Of a stretch of DNA of 64,000 nt, positions 1 through 8,762 are shown in pieces (position 1 is the first letter of the stretch; each line of letters starts with the position of its first letter). The notes under the pieces are model-generated. The model did not search any database. It had not been told where the DNA came from and was given only the letters and a program-made list of their open reading frames with translations. The DNA is from Acidobacteriota bacterium (GTDB lineage: Bacteria; Acidobacteriota; Terriglobia; Terriglobales; SCQP01). The translations under genes and the position numbers were made by a program. Location of the stretch: the NCBI GenBank assembly GCA_027314025.1, contig DAHVCP010000023.1, positions 1 to 64,000 of the forward strand, written 5' to 3'.

Positions 1-7
1 CCAGCGA

Positions 8-236
8 AGCTGCCGTCCCGGCTGTCGGCCCCGCCTGCCGATCGTGGGGTAGGGCTCCTACCCTGCGTACGCCCGTCCCGCCAGCGGCGGGGGCGTCGCC
101 CTCCCGGGGGTGGGGTGGCTGCGGGCTAAAGCCCACAGCACACAGGCTGAAGCCTGTTCCACGCGCCCGGCGGGGCCGCGCCGAGCGCGACCGTACGCAA
201 GCCGGAGGCATGCCCCACCGCATGAACCCTCGTCCG
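8..236 (+). repeat. Palindromic repeat cluster, family B (copy 1), with a family E box
   Basis: This gene-free stretch is a chain of short inverted repeats. Around 9-24 lies a box related to GCCGTCCCGGCTGTC (family E). A GTGGGGTAGGGCTCC segment follows at about 45-60. Two hairpins come next, GCGGGCTAAAGCCC and AGGCTGAAGCCT, at about 121-155, and then a conserved tail through CGCAAGCCGGAGGCATGCC near 195-212. The whole arrangement recurs in reverse complement at about 10,500-10,700, and the tail recurs at 55,316-55,366. I see no coding frame of its own here. The open frame reading through it joins the lipoprotein gene downstream, but it is repeat sequence and not conserved protein. Confidence 0.7.
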
Positions 237-436
237 CGCTCAATGCTAGCGGGCCGGCGGCCCGCGCCCCCAGGGCAGCCCCACCAGCGGGGGCGCCCAG
301 AACGCGTGCGGCTGATCCGCATTCCCGCCCGCGCCAGAGGAGACCTATGTCTGCAAGGATGCCTGGCCGCAGGAACGGTGGCGGGCGGCGGCGGGGGAGT
401 GATACTGTCGGCGTAACTGCCCTTTTCGCGGCGCAT

Positions 437-1885
437 ATGCCCAGTCGCCTCACTCAACGGTCCTTGCCGGTCGTGATCCTTTTGGCCGCCGCCTTGCTGG
501 CGAGTTGCGGCGGCAACCGCGGCTTGAACGGCAATGGCCCCGCCGGCGGCGGCGGCGGGCAAGCCGGCGCGGTCACGCTCACCCTCAGCGATCCCGCAAC
601 CTGCGGCGGCGGCGCGCCGTACACCGCGGTCTACCTCACCATCACCGACATCGAGGCCAGCCCCAACGCCAACGCCGCGCCCGGCGACGCCAGCTTCGTG
701 GACCTGACGCCGAACCTCAAATCGGCCCCGAAGCAGATTGATCTGGTGGGCGCTTCCAGCCAATGCACGCTTGCCACACTGGCCAACGCAGTGCAGGCAA
801 CGGCGCAAAAATACGCGCAGATTCGGGTCTTTCTGGCGCCTGACTCGGCCGCTGGTTCGATATCGGCGAACAACTGCGGCAGCTATGCCAATTGCGCAAC
901 CGCCACCGCCCCCGGGAGCACCACCTTGGCGCTCGTGCCCATCGCCGTGGGCACGGCGGCGACCAATGGCATCGCCATCACCGGCGCCGCGCTGGACGGC
1001 GGCTTCACCGTCAGCAGCGGCGCCACCACCACGGTGAACGTGAACTTCGATATCTGCGCCGATCTGGCGCCGACCTCCGGAACCCAGCTCACGCTCAATC
1101 CCGCGCCCAGCGCCGGCGCGATCAACGCGCAGGCCGACACCATCAGCGGAACCTTCCAGGACGGAACCACCCACGCGCCGGTGACCGGGCCGGTGCTGGT
1201 GGCGCTGGAACAAAATCAAAGCGGCACCGACCGCGTGCTGATGCAGACCTTCGCCGCCGGCAGCGGTTCGTTTCAGTTTTGTCCCGTGCCCGCGGGCAAT
1301 TATGAAGTGGTGGCCGGCGCGGTGAGCAGCAGCGGCGGGCAATATTCGCCCACGGCGGTGTTGCAGGTGCCGAACGGCGCCAGCATGTCCAGTCCCCCTT
1401 TGCCGCTCTATGCGGGCAACGGAACCAACGGCGAGCCGGCGACCATCTCCGCCACCGTCACCAGCAGCGGCAGCGGCAATACGCCCGTGCCGGTGGCGGC
1501 CAGCCTGACGCTGCAAGAAAAAGTGACGCCCAGCGCCGGTGCGACCTACTCGCTGGCGATCCCGCTGCCGGCGAAAGGCGCGGCGGTGTTCCCGTTGGCC
1601 ACCGCCACTGGTTCCACCTGCGCGGCCGGAACCGCCTGCGCGGGCCCGATCACGCTGCAAGCCCCGGCCTTGTTCGCCAGCTTTGGGCAATATGCCGCCG
1701 GCGCCATGCTGATCCAGAACAACACCAACGTCTCCGCGGCCTATCTGCTGGACGCCCGCGCCTCCGCGCTGGGCGGCGCCGGCCAGCCGGACTGCACCCC
1801 CGCGGAAGTGACGCAAACGCCCGGCCAAATTTCGCCCAACGCCAATCTCACCGCCCCGCCGCTGGCCTTTACGGGCTGCCAGTAA
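437..1885 (+). CDS. DUF4382 domain lipoprotein
   Basis: A 482-residue predicted outer-surface or periplasmic lipoprotein. The start at 437 is chosen because it gives a classical lipoprotein signal: Arg4 and Arg8, a hydrophobic core, and a lipobox ending in Cys24 (LLASC). A longer in-frame reading from 110 only adds translated repeat DNA. Residues about 45-185 match the DUF4382 type (VTLTLSDPATC, then VYLTITDIEAS). Residues about 230-320 resemble a carboxypeptidase-like regulatory beta-sandwich (GTFQDGTTHAPVTG). The rest is Ala/Gly/Ser/Thr-rich. It lies upstream of a TonB-dependent receptor on the same strand, separated by a family A repeat. Biochemical function is unknown; a surface or binding role is inference. 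Confidence 0.8.
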   Translation: MPSRLTQRSLPVVILLAAALLASCGGNRGLNGNGPAGGGGGQAGAVTLTLSDPATCGGGAPYTAVYLTITDIEASPNANAAPGDASFVDLTPNLKSAPKQIDLVGASSQCTLATLANAVQATAQKYAQIRVFLAPDSAAGSISANNCGSYANCATATAPGSTTLALVPIAVGTAATNGIAITGAALDGGFTVSSGATTTVNVNFDICADLAPTSGTQLTLNPAPSAGAINAQADTISGTFQDGTTHAPVTGPVLVALEQNQSGTDRVLMQTFAAGSGSFQFCPVPAGNYEVVAGAVSSSGGQYSPTAVLQVPNGASMSSPPLPLYAGNGTNGEPATISATVTSSGSGNTPVPVAASLTLQEKVTPSAGATYSLAIPLPAKGAAVFPLATATGSTCAAGTACAGPITLQAPALFASFGQYAAGAMLIQNNTNVSAAYLLDARASALGGAGQPDCTPAEVTQTPGQISPNANLTAPPLAFTGCQ

Positions 1886-1923
1886 CCGCCCACGCGCCGC
1901 GGGACGGGCGACCCATCGCTTGA

Positions 1924-2065
1924 CGCGGGCCCCAGCCCCGCCGCTTCGCTTGCCGGGGGCGGGCCGCGGCGTTCTCGCGTGCGCCGTCGGCGCACTGGGA
2001 GTTTCGCGGCCCTCCCGCACCTGCTTTGCCCCCGGGCAAAAGGCGCGGCCCCCGCGACTGGCGAG
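1924..2065 (+). repeat. Family A structured repeat, copy A1 (internally deleted)
   Basis: This copy begins 39 nt after the lipoprotein stop codon and ends about 50 nt before the TonB-receptor start. It keeps the 5' box (GCGGGCCCCAGCCCCGCC) and the 3' hairpin but lacks the middle. Its 3' hairpin reads TTTGCCC-CC-GGGCAAA where other copies read TTTGCTC-CCC-GAGCAAA. The T-A pair is therefore replaced by a C-G pair and the stem is kept. Confidence 0.8.
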
Positions 2066-2115
2066 CTACGAGCGCTGGTAGTAGCCAAATCGGCTGTCTA
2101 TGCTGAGCCGTTCGC

Positions 2116-5046
2116 ATGGCAAACGGCTCCCCCACGCTCCGACGGCTGGCTCTTGCCACCCTGCTGGCCGCCGCGCTCGCCCTCGCCGCGCTCGCCCAAA
2201 CTCCGGATACCGCCGCCATCCGCGGCGTCGTCACCGACCCCAGCGGCGCGGCGGTCCCGGCGGCGGTGGTCGTCGCCAACAACAGCCAGACGGGGGCCCG
2301 CTATACCGCGATCACAGGCGCGCACGGGCAGTTTCACCTGGCGGATTTGCCCGTGGCCGGACGGTATTCCCTGCGCGCCTCGCATCCCGGTTTCGCCGCC
2401 GCCGGCATTCACCAGTTACGCCTCACCGCCGGCCAGACGGCCAGCGTCGCGCTGACGCTCCCGCTGGCCGGCACATCCGCCGAGGTCACCGTCACTGGGG
2501 CGGTGGGCGTGGTCAACGCCCGCGAGCCGCAACTGGGCATCACGCTGGGCCGCCGGCAGTTGGCCGCGACGCCGCTGCCCAACCGCCGCCTGACCAGCGT
2601 GGCGCTGCTGAACTCCGCCAATCGCCAGGCGCTGAACCAAGGCGATGAGTTCCAGAACCAAACCATGTTCACCACCAACGGCGCGGGAAGGCGGCAGACC
2701 AGCTTCGAGGTGGACGGCAGCACGGGCAATGACAGCTGGGGCCGCCAAAGCATCTTCACCAACGTCCCGCTCGACGCCGTCCAGCAGTTGACCGTGCTGA
2801 CCAACGCATTCTCCGCGCAGTACGGCGGCACCATGGGCGCGGCGGTGAACGTGGTCACGCGCAGCGGCGGCGACCATTGGCACGGCTCGCTGCTGGAAGC
2901 CTGGCGGCCCGGCGCCACGGAGGGCGCCCTCCCGGGGCTTACCAAGCTGTTCAATGGCCAAAGCGCCGCCACCGACGTGCTCTACCAAACCGCGTGGAGC
3001 CTTTCCGGACCGCTGAGCCGCAACACGCAGTTTTATTTGGCCGGCGAACTCAGCTACCAAGACCGCGGCTCGCTGATCGCCTCGCCGGCAGCCCCCGGGG
3101 TCTTCACTGGGCATTACCGCGATGGCATGGAGTATTTCCGCCTCGACCACCAGTTCAGCGACACGCACCGCGTCTTCCTCCGCCTCGATGCCGACCGCTT
3201 CTACGACACCAACCCCAACAACGCCGTCGGCGGCTTCGCATTGCCCAGCTCCGACCGCATTTACCAGCGCCGCACCTACACGGTGCAGGGCGGCGACGAC
3301 CTGTCCATGGGCGCGGATTTCGTCAACGCCCTGCGGCTGCAATTCCAACTCGCCTCGCCGATCACCAGCTTCACGCCGGCGGCGTACAGCACGCAGTACG
3401 TGGTGCCAAACGTGCTGACCGCGGGCGCCTCGCAGTCCGCCTACCTGCTGAACCATCAATATGAAGTGACCGACACGCTGAGCGTCGTGCACGGTCCGCA
3501 CGAAATCAACTTCGGCGCCGACGCCATCCTCTCCTCCGCCGGCGGCGACAGCCTGGAAAGCGGCGGGCCGATCACCGCCGGACAGGTCACCTTCAACCCC
3601 TGCCCGGCGGGGCTGACGCTGGCCTACTGCGCCTCGCCCGCCTACCTAACGCTCGCCAACGTGCAGCGCTACACGCAGGGCTTCGGCAACGCCAGCTACA
3701 CGGTGGACAGCACGCTGTGGGCGGTCTTCGCGCAGGATCACTACCAGATGGGACGCAACCTAACGCTGGATTATGGCCTGCGCTATGAGCAGCAGACCTT
3801 CAGCGATTCCCGCGGTGATTTCGCGCCGCGGCTGGGCTTCGCCTACGATTTTCACGGCACGGTCCTGCGCGGCGGCTACGGCTTGTTCTATGGCCAACTG
3901 CCGGACAATTTGGCCGGCAACTATGCCATTGATGGGCCGCAAGGAACCTTCAACTACACCGCCTTTCCCGGGGGCATCGGCTTCCCCTCCAGCCTCTCGG
4001 CGCTGCCGCTGCCCGCCTTTCCCGCCGGTGCGGTGCTGCCGCCGCGCAGCATCTACGTCCGCCCTGGCGACAGCGCCTACCTGGATCAGTTCTTCCCCAC
4101 CTCCGTCCTGCCCTTGTATCCGGCGGCGTTGGTCAACCCCTACGCCGAGCAATGGACGCTGGGCGTTCAGCGCGCCGTCGCCCCAGGCTGGATGCTCAGC
4201 CTGGATTACGTCGGTTCGCATTCCGTGCACGTCAACCGCCAGCTGGACATCAACCCCCCGGCGCCCTTCGTCCGCACCGCGCCCGGCCAGGTCCTCTCGC
4301 CCGGCGCGGCCAACTGCACCCGGCCGTATTGGGTGTGGTGGTACCGGCAGCGCGGGCTGGCCTGCCTGGCGTCGCCGCCCGCCGGCTATCCCCAGCCGCC
4401 CTACAGCATCATCAGCACCAGCATCAACAACGGCTACGGCTTCTATGACGGCCTGGAGGCCAACCTGGAGCACCGCTTCGCCAGCGGATTTTCGCTGCTG
4501 GCCAGCTACACCTGGTCGCACACGCTGGACAACGTGGATCCGGACGTCAAATCGCCCGACCAGATGCCCAACCTCATCAGCCAGACCGGCGCCGCCGAAT
4601 ACGGCAACGCCGGCTTCGACCAGCCGCAGCGGCTGGTGGTCAGCGGCACATGGACCGCGCCGTGGCGGTTGCAGCTCGGCGGCGTGGAGACGCTCGCCTC
4701 CGGGCTGCCCTACAACATCGTCACCGGCGCCAACAATAGCGGCGACGGCCAAACCGCCGACCGGCCGGTGGTCCACGGCGCGGTCATCGGCCGCAACACG
4801 GCGCGCGGCACGCCGTTCCAAGAAACCGATCTGTTCGTGCAGCGGGCGATGATGCTCACCGAGCATCTGCGCCTCAATCTCCGCCTGGAGTCCTTCAACC
4901 TGTTCAACCACGCCAACGTGGTCGGCTTCAATGGCGTCTGGGGCAACGGCGCCACGCCGGCGCCGGGCTTCGGCCAGCCCCTCAGCGGCATCACCAACGT
5001 GCTGCCCCCGCGCGAGATCCAGTTCCTGGCCCAGCTCTCGTTTTAG
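2116..5046 (+). CDS. TonB-dependent receptor, Oar-like, with carboxypeptidase regulatory domain
   Basis: A 976-residue outer-membrane transporter of the large acidobacterial Oar-like family. It has a signal peptide (about residues 1-27, ending ALAALAQ), a carboxypeptidase-regulatory-like Ig fold (about 31-115, IRGVVTDPSGAAVPAA), a plug region (about 120-240, with VDGSTGNDSWGR and QYGGTMGAAVNVVTRSGG) and a beta-barrel to the C terminus, which ends in an aromatic residue (QLSF). Such receptors import bulky substrates, often oligosaccharides or peptides, using TonB energy; the substrate here cannot be read from the sequence. There is no good Shine-Dalgarno. A TATGCT hexamer at 2099-2104 lies 11 nt before the ATG. 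The length is slightly short for the family (often over 1000). Confidence 0.92.
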   Translation: MANGSPTLRRLALATLLAAALALAALAQTPDTAAIRGVVTDPSGAAVPAAVVVANNSQTGARYTAITGAHGQFHLADLPVAGRYSLRASHPGFAAAGIHQLRLTAGQTASVALTLPLAGTSAEVTVTGAVGVVNAREPQLGITLGRRQLAATPLPNRRLTSVALLNSANRQALNQGDEFQNQTMFTTNGAGRRQTSFEVDGSTGNDSWGRQSIFTNVPLDAVQQLTVLTNAFSAQYGGTMGAAVNVVTRSGGDHWHGSLLEAWRPGATEGALPGLTKLFNGQSAATDVLYQTAWSLSGPLSRNTQFYLAGELSYQDRGSLIASPAAPGVFTGHYRDGMEYFRLDHQFSDTHRVFLRLDADRFYDTNPNNAVGGFALPSSDRIYQRRTYTVQGGDDLSMGADFVNALRLQFQLASPITSFTPAAYSTQYVVPNVLTAGASQSAYLLNHQYEVTDTLSVVHGPHEINFGADAILSSAGGDSLESGGPITAGQVTFNPCPAGLTLAYCASPAYLTLANVQRYTQGFGNASYTVDSTLWAVFAQDHYQMGRNLTLDYGLRYEQQTFSDSRGDFAPRLGFAYDFHGTVLRGGYGLFYGQLPDNLAGNYAIDGPQGTFNYTAFPGGIGFPSSLSALPLPAFPAGAVLPPRSIYVRPGDSAYLDQFFPTSVLPLYPAALVNPYAEQWTLGVQRAVAPGWMLSLDYVGSHSVHVNRQLDINPPAPFVRTAPGQVLSPGAANCTRPYWVWWYRQRGLACLASPPAGYPQPPYSIISTSINNGYGFYDGLEANLEHRFASGFSLLASYTWSHTLDNVDPDVKSPDQMPNLISQTGAAEYGNAGFDQPQRLVVSGTWTAPWRLQLGGVETLASGLPYNIVTGANNSGDGQTADRPVVHGAVIGRNTARGTPFQETDLFVQRAMMLTEHLRLNLRLESFNLFNHANVVGFNGVWGNGATPAPGFGQPLSGITNVLPPREIQFLAQLSF

Positions 5047-5108
5047 CCGGCGTTTCGCGGTCTCTCATTCCTAGCGTTTTTTAATGAAAACCGCCGCGCA
5101 TCGCTTGC

Positions 5109-5349
5109 TGCGGGCCCCAGCCCCGCCTGCGGCGGGGCGTCCCGCTTGCGCGCCGGCTGGGCCGGGGACCCCAGCCCGCCCCAGCCCAGCTGGCGCGTCG
5201 CTCCACCCCAACGCGCACCGCTGCGCGTTGGGGACCCCGGCTTTGGGAGCCGCGCCGCTTCGCTTGCCCGGGGGCGGGCCGCCCTGCGGAATTTCGCGGC
5301 CTTTCCCCGCCTTCTTTGCTCCCCGAGCGAAAGGCGCGGCCCCCGCGAA
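5109..5349 (+). repeat. Family A structured repeat, copy A2 (near full length)
   Basis: Begins about 60 nt after the TonB-receptor stop in the same orientation. Four hairpins can be read in order: the GCCCCGCC-TGC-GGCGGGGC box; a 12-bp perfect stem CCCCAACGCGCA / TGCGCGTTGGGG at about 5208-5235; the TTTGCTC / GAGCGAA hairpin; and CGCGG-CCC-CCGCG at the 3' end. It ends about 50 nt before the acylphosphatase promoter motif. It has no coding capacity of its own. Confidence 0.85.
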
Positions 5350-5399
5350 ACGACAATCGTGAGAGTCTCCGGAGCTGGTTTTGGCCGCTCGCGACAGGC

Positions 5400-5411
5400 T
5401 ACGCTGAGGCG
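5400..5411 (+). promoter_or_regulatory. Candidate leaderless -10 element of acyP
   Basis: TACGCT at 5400-5405 is followed by exactly six bases (GAGGCG) and then the ATG. The spacing would put transcription start at or beside the start codon. The spacer also contains GAGG, too close to the start to be an ordinary Shine-Dalgarno. The hexamer matches only the T-A...T consensus positions. Confidence 0.4.
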
Positions 5412-5702
5412 ATGACGGCGGTGCGGTTCACGGTGCGGGGCGCGGTGCAAGGCGTCGGCTATCGCGCTTTCGCGCAGCGGGAGGCGGCAGCGCTGGGATT
5501 GCGCGGCTGGGTGCGCAACCGCTGGGACGGGGCGGTGGAAGGCGTGGCGATCGGGGGCGAGGAAAAGCTCGCCGCCTTCCGCCACGCCTTGGAGCGCGGT
5601 CCCGCCGCCGCCCGCGTGGAGCGGGTGGAGATGGCGCCGGCGGCGATGGACCGCGAGGAGCTAGCCGGCATCTCCGGCTTCCGCATCGCACTCAACGGCT
5701 AG
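5412..5702 (+). CDS. acyP: Acylphosphatase
   Basis: A 96-residue cytoplasmic enzyme that hydrolyses acyl phosphates such as acetyl or carbamoyl phosphate. The family signature is intact: GAVQGVGYRAF with catalytic Arg18, then GWVRNRWDG with the transition-state Asn36, then GAVEGVAIG. The length is typical (90-100). The start at 5412 is taken because the family fold begins within a few residues of MTAVRFTVRG, and the upstream in-frame sequence is translated repeat A2. The stop codon sits inside a perfect 12-nt palindrome, TAGGCGCGCCTA. It stands alone between a repeat and a convergent gene. Confidence 0.95.
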   Translation: MTAVRFTVRGAVQGVGYRAFAQREAAALGLRGWVRNRWDGAVEGVAIGGEEKLAAFRHALERGPAAARVERVEMAPAAMDREELAGISGFRIALNG

Positions 5703-5747
5703 GCGCGCCTAATTGCGAGCAATCACCGCGCGCCGACAACCCGCGGG

Positions 5748-5816
5748 AGGACAGCCGTCTCGGCCGTCCATGCGCAGCGACAGTAGGATAGCCGTCCCGG
5801 CTGTCAGGCCCGGCAC
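5748..5816 (+). repeat. Family E hairpin pair
   Basis: Two short stem-loops lie in the 175-nt gap after acyP. One is GGACAGCC-n5-GGCCGTCC (one wobble pair), followed by GATAGCCG-TCC-CGGCTGTC. The second motif recurs in reverse complement at about 60,764-60,781 (AGCCG-AGGA-CGGCT) and in a weaker form at 9-24. They sit between two convergent genes. Confidence 0.5.
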
Positions 5817-5876
5817 GCCGGCGCAGCGAAAGCACCACCGCCGTACTGGCCCCCACTCCCGGCGCATTGCGTCCGC

Positions 5877-7139
5877 TCAAAAATAGGTCCGTACCATATC
5901 CACCACGCGGTACTCGGCATCCAGCACTGGTATTGCCCGCCATTTATCGAACGTCAGGCAGGGATGCGAAATATCGCATCCAATCAAATCGCCGACGCGC
6001 AGGTCATCCTCCGCGGCGCAGCGCAAGTACGCATGCTGGTCCATCATTTTCGTGATCGCCCAATGCCCGGGCGCGGCCGACGGCTGCTCCTGCCCGGGCC
6101 GGAATCGCAGCGCCGGCATGGGGAATCCCGCATCAAACGCCGCGTCCCGCTTGCCCAACGTCAGAATCGCCTTCTCCGCCTCCGGCACCGACTGCACATA
6201 CGCCCACACCTGCATCGCCGGCTGCAATCCCGAGTGCATACGCCGTGCCACCGGATTGTTCTGCAGAATCCTCTTTTGCGCCTCCCGGTACGCCCCGGCA
6301 TCGTGCGTCAAATAGCAGCCTGGCCGCAGGACAATCTCCACCGCCTCGCCTAGCCCCGCTTGTGAGAACTCCTCGGCCACCACGTCATACCACGCGGAAC
6401 CCGCCCCGGACAGCACCGCGGGCTGCCGCCCAAAACGCCCCTCCGCCGCCAGCCGGCGCGTCACCTCGACCGCCCGGCGCAAGAATTGCCGAATGGCAGC
6501 CTCATCGTCCAGCACGCCTTCATACAATTCCACGCCGCGCAGCGCGATCGCGCCCTCCCATCGCGTCAGCGCCGCCAGCACCGCCCGCAGCTGCTCCTCA
6601 TCGCGCACGCCGGTGCGTCCGCCGATCACGCCCAGTTCGAGCAGGACCGGCAACCGCTGCCCCCGGCCGGCGAAAAACGCCCCTAGCTGGTCCACCTGCG
6701 CCGCGGAATCCACCAGGCAGTAATAGGCGAAATCCGCATCCTCCAGCAGCCGCGACACGATGGCCATGTTTTCCCGGCCCACCAACTGGTTCGCCATCAG
6801 CACGCGCCGCACCCCATGCTCATACGCCACCCGCGTCTGCTGCGGCGTGGCCAGCGTAATCCCCCAGGCGCCATGCTCCAGTTGCATGGCGAACAGCGCC
6901 GGAGCCATCGTCGTCTTGCCATGCGGCGCCAGCTTGAGGCCATAGGCGGCGATAAACTCCCGCATCCATCGCAGGTTGTGCCGCAACCGGTCTTGATACA
7001 GAACGGCCGCCGGCAGGCTCAGGTCTTCCCGCAGCAGACTCCATCCGCGCCGCGCGATTTCCGCCGGGCTCGCCGCCTCCTTGAGATAGCCGATGCCCTT
7101 GTGCAGCGGGGATATCGCCGGGGATTGGATCTGGCTCAT
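5877..7139 (-). CDS. D-serine dehydratase / D-threonine aldolase-like PLP enzyme
   Basis: A 420-residue alanine-racemase-fold PLP enzyme of the DSD1/D-threonine aldolase family. The N-terminal barrel carries the Schiff-base lysine in PHGKTTMAP (Lys75). The C-terminal domain has the metal-site pattern: DQHAYL near 367-372 and SHPC with His392 and Cys394, the HxC arrangement of eukaryotic-type D-serine dehydratases. The start at 7139 (MSQIQSP) is preferred over in-frame starts up to 7181, because the family begins with a short leader before the barrel. It diverges from an N-acyl-D-amino-acid deacylase, with about 110 nt between starts. D-amino-acid breakdown is therefore likely, but whether it acts as dehydratase or aldolase is not settled. 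Confidence 0.85.
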   Translation of the reverse strand: MSQIQSPAISPLHKGIGYLKEAASPAEIARRGWSLLREDLSLPAAVLYQDRLRHNLRWMREFIAAYGLKLAPHGKTTMAPALFAMQLEHGAWGITLATPQQTRVAYEHGVRRVLMANQLVGRENMAIVSRLLEDADFAYYCLVDSAAQVDQLGAFFAGRGQRLPVLLELGVIGGRTGVRDEEQLRAVLAALTRWEGAIALRGVELYEGVLDDEAAIRQFLRRAVEVTRRLAAEGRFGRQPAVLSGAGSAWYDVVAEEFSQAGLGEAVEIVLRPGCYLTHDAGAYREAQKRILQNNPVARRMHSGLQPAMQVWAYVQSVPEAEKAILTLGKRDAAFDAGFPMPALRFRPGQEQPSAAPGHWAITKMMDQHAYLRCAAEDDLRVGDLIGCDISHPCLTFDKWRAIPVLDAEYRVVDMVRTYF

Positions 7140-7249
7140 GTCACGCTCTCGCGACGATGGATTCCTCGTCATGCGCCGCAAAAGGCCATCGGCGTCGGGC
7201 GGCCGGGGAAAATTCGCCTCGGCAGGGTGATACTCGAGCCAGGTCCCTG

Positions 7250-8713
7250 ATGCCGCCGCCCTCCCAATGCGACACCCTGATCCGTCAGGCTCAGGTCATC
7301 AATGGCGCCGGCCTCAAAACGACCATAGCAGATGTCGCCATTCGCGGCGAACGCATCGTCGCCGTGGGCGCCTCGCTAACCATTCCGGCCGAAACCTCCA
7401 TTGCGGCGGACGGCCTGACCCTCGCCCCCGGCTTCATAGACACCCACACCCATGACGACACCAGCGTCATCGAAGCCCCGGAGATGCTGCCCAAGATCTC
7501 GCAGGGAGTCACCACCGTCATCGTTGGCAACTGCGGCATCTCCGCCTCGCCCGTCACCCTGCGCGGCGCACCGCCCGATCCCATGAACCTCCTCGGCGGC
7601 GGATCGCTCTTTCGCTATCCGCGCTTCGCCGGCTATGTCGCCGCCGTCAACCGCGCCCAACCCGCCGTCAACGTCGCCGCGCTCGTCGGCCACACGGCGC
7701 TCCGCGCCAATCACCTGGACCGCCTCGACCACCCCGCCCTTCCCGGCGAAATCGCCGCCATGCGCGCCCAGTTGCAGGAGGCCCTGGACCACGGCGCGCT
7801 CGGTCTCAGCACCGGCCTCGCCTATGCCAACGCCCGCGCCGCCACGGCGCGGGAAGTTCTCGCGCTTCTGCGGCCCGTCGCCGCCACCGGTGGCATCTAC
7901 GCCACCCATCTGCGCAGTGAAGCCCACGCTATCCTCGATGCGCTGCGGGAGGCCTGCGAGCTCGGCCGCGCCGCCAACGTTCCGGTCGTAGTCTCCCATC
8001 TCAAGTGCGCCGGCGTGGACAACTGGGGACGCGCCCAAGAGGTCCTCGCGTTTCTGGGCCCGGCGCGCGCCGGCCAGCCCATCGCCTGGGATTGCTATCC
8101 CTACGCGGCCAGCTCCAGCACCCTCGACCTCGGGCAGGTGGATGAACGCGTCCGCATCACCATCACCTGGAGCGAACCGCATCCCGAGGTCGCGGGCCGC
8201 ACGCTGGCGCGAATCGCGGAAGTGTGGAACCTTCCGCAGATGGACGCCGCGCGCCAACTCCAGCCCGCCGGCGCCATCTATCACGGCATGTCGGAACAGG
8301 ACATGCGCCGCTTCCTCCAGCACCCCACGGCCATGATCGGCTCCGACGGCCTCCCCCACGATCCTCGCCCCCATCCCCGCCTCTGGGGCGCCTTCCCCAG
8401 GGTGCTCGGCCGCTACTGCCGCCAGGAAAAGCTGTTTTCCCTTCCCCAAGCCATCCGCAAAATGACATGGCTGCCCGCGCGGCGATTCGGCCTCACCGAC
8501 CGTGGCGCCATTCGCGCCGGATATTTCGCCGATCTCGTCCTCTTCGATGCGGACCGCATCTTGGACGCCGCCACCTTCACCCGCTCCCAGCAGCCCGCGC
8601 GGGGAATCAAGGCGGTATGGGTCAACGGCGTGCAAACCTATGGCAGGGGCGGAATGACCGGCCAGCGCCGCGGCCGGTTTCTGCCGCGGGCGCCAATCCA
8701 ATGGATTCCGTAG
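7250..8713 (+). CDS. N-acyl-D-amino-acid deacylase (amidohydrolase)
   Basis: A 487-residue metal-dependent amidohydrolase of the D-aminoacylase subgroup, expected to remove acyl groups from N-acyl-D-amino acids. Visible features are an N-terminal beta domain (DTLIRQAQVINGAG), the metal-binding GFIDTHTHDD (His66, His68), VGNCGIS, which is characteristic of D-aminoacylases, a THLRSEA segment, SDGLPHD with the catalytic Asp, and the C-terminal beta domain ending GIKAVWVNG. The start at 7250 (MPPPSQCDT) is chosen because the conserved fold starts immediately afterwards; the upstream in-frame stretch overlaps the divergent gene's leader. The RidA gene follows within 50 nt. There is no signal peptide, so it is cytoplasmic. 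Confidence 0.92.
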   Translation: MPPPSQCDTLIRQAQVINGAGLKTTIADVAIRGERIVAVGASLTIPAETSIAADGLTLAPGFIDTHTHDDTSVIEAPEMLPKISQGVTTVIVGNCGISASPVTLRGAPPDPMNLLGGGSLFRYPRFAGYVAAVNRAQPAVNVAALVGHTALRANHLDRLDHPALPGEIAAMRAQLQEALDHGALGLSTGLAYANARAATAREVLALLRPVAATGGIYATHLRSEAHAILDALREACELGRAANVPVVVSHLKCAGVDNWGRAQEVLAFLGPARAGQPIAWDCYPYAASSSTLDLGQVDERVRITITWSEPHPEVAGRTLARIAEVWNLPQMDAARQLQPAGAIYHGMSEQDMRRFLQHPTAMIGSDGLPHDPRPHPRLWGAFPRVLGRYCRQEKLFSLPQAIRKMTWLPARRFGLTDRGAIRAGYFADLVLFDADRILDAATFTRSQQPARGIKAVWVNGVQTYGRGGMTGQRRGRFLPRAPIQWIP

Positions 8714-8762
8714 CCGGATGACGGTGCGCAAAACCAATCGCGGCACGAAAGGAAGGTCAGCA

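Noticed and set aside
3760-4911. Long open frame antisense to the TonB-receptor gene.
   Set aside because: High GC keeps antisense frames open. It has no domain match and Arg/Val/Gly-rich shadow composition, while the plus-strand receptor is clear.
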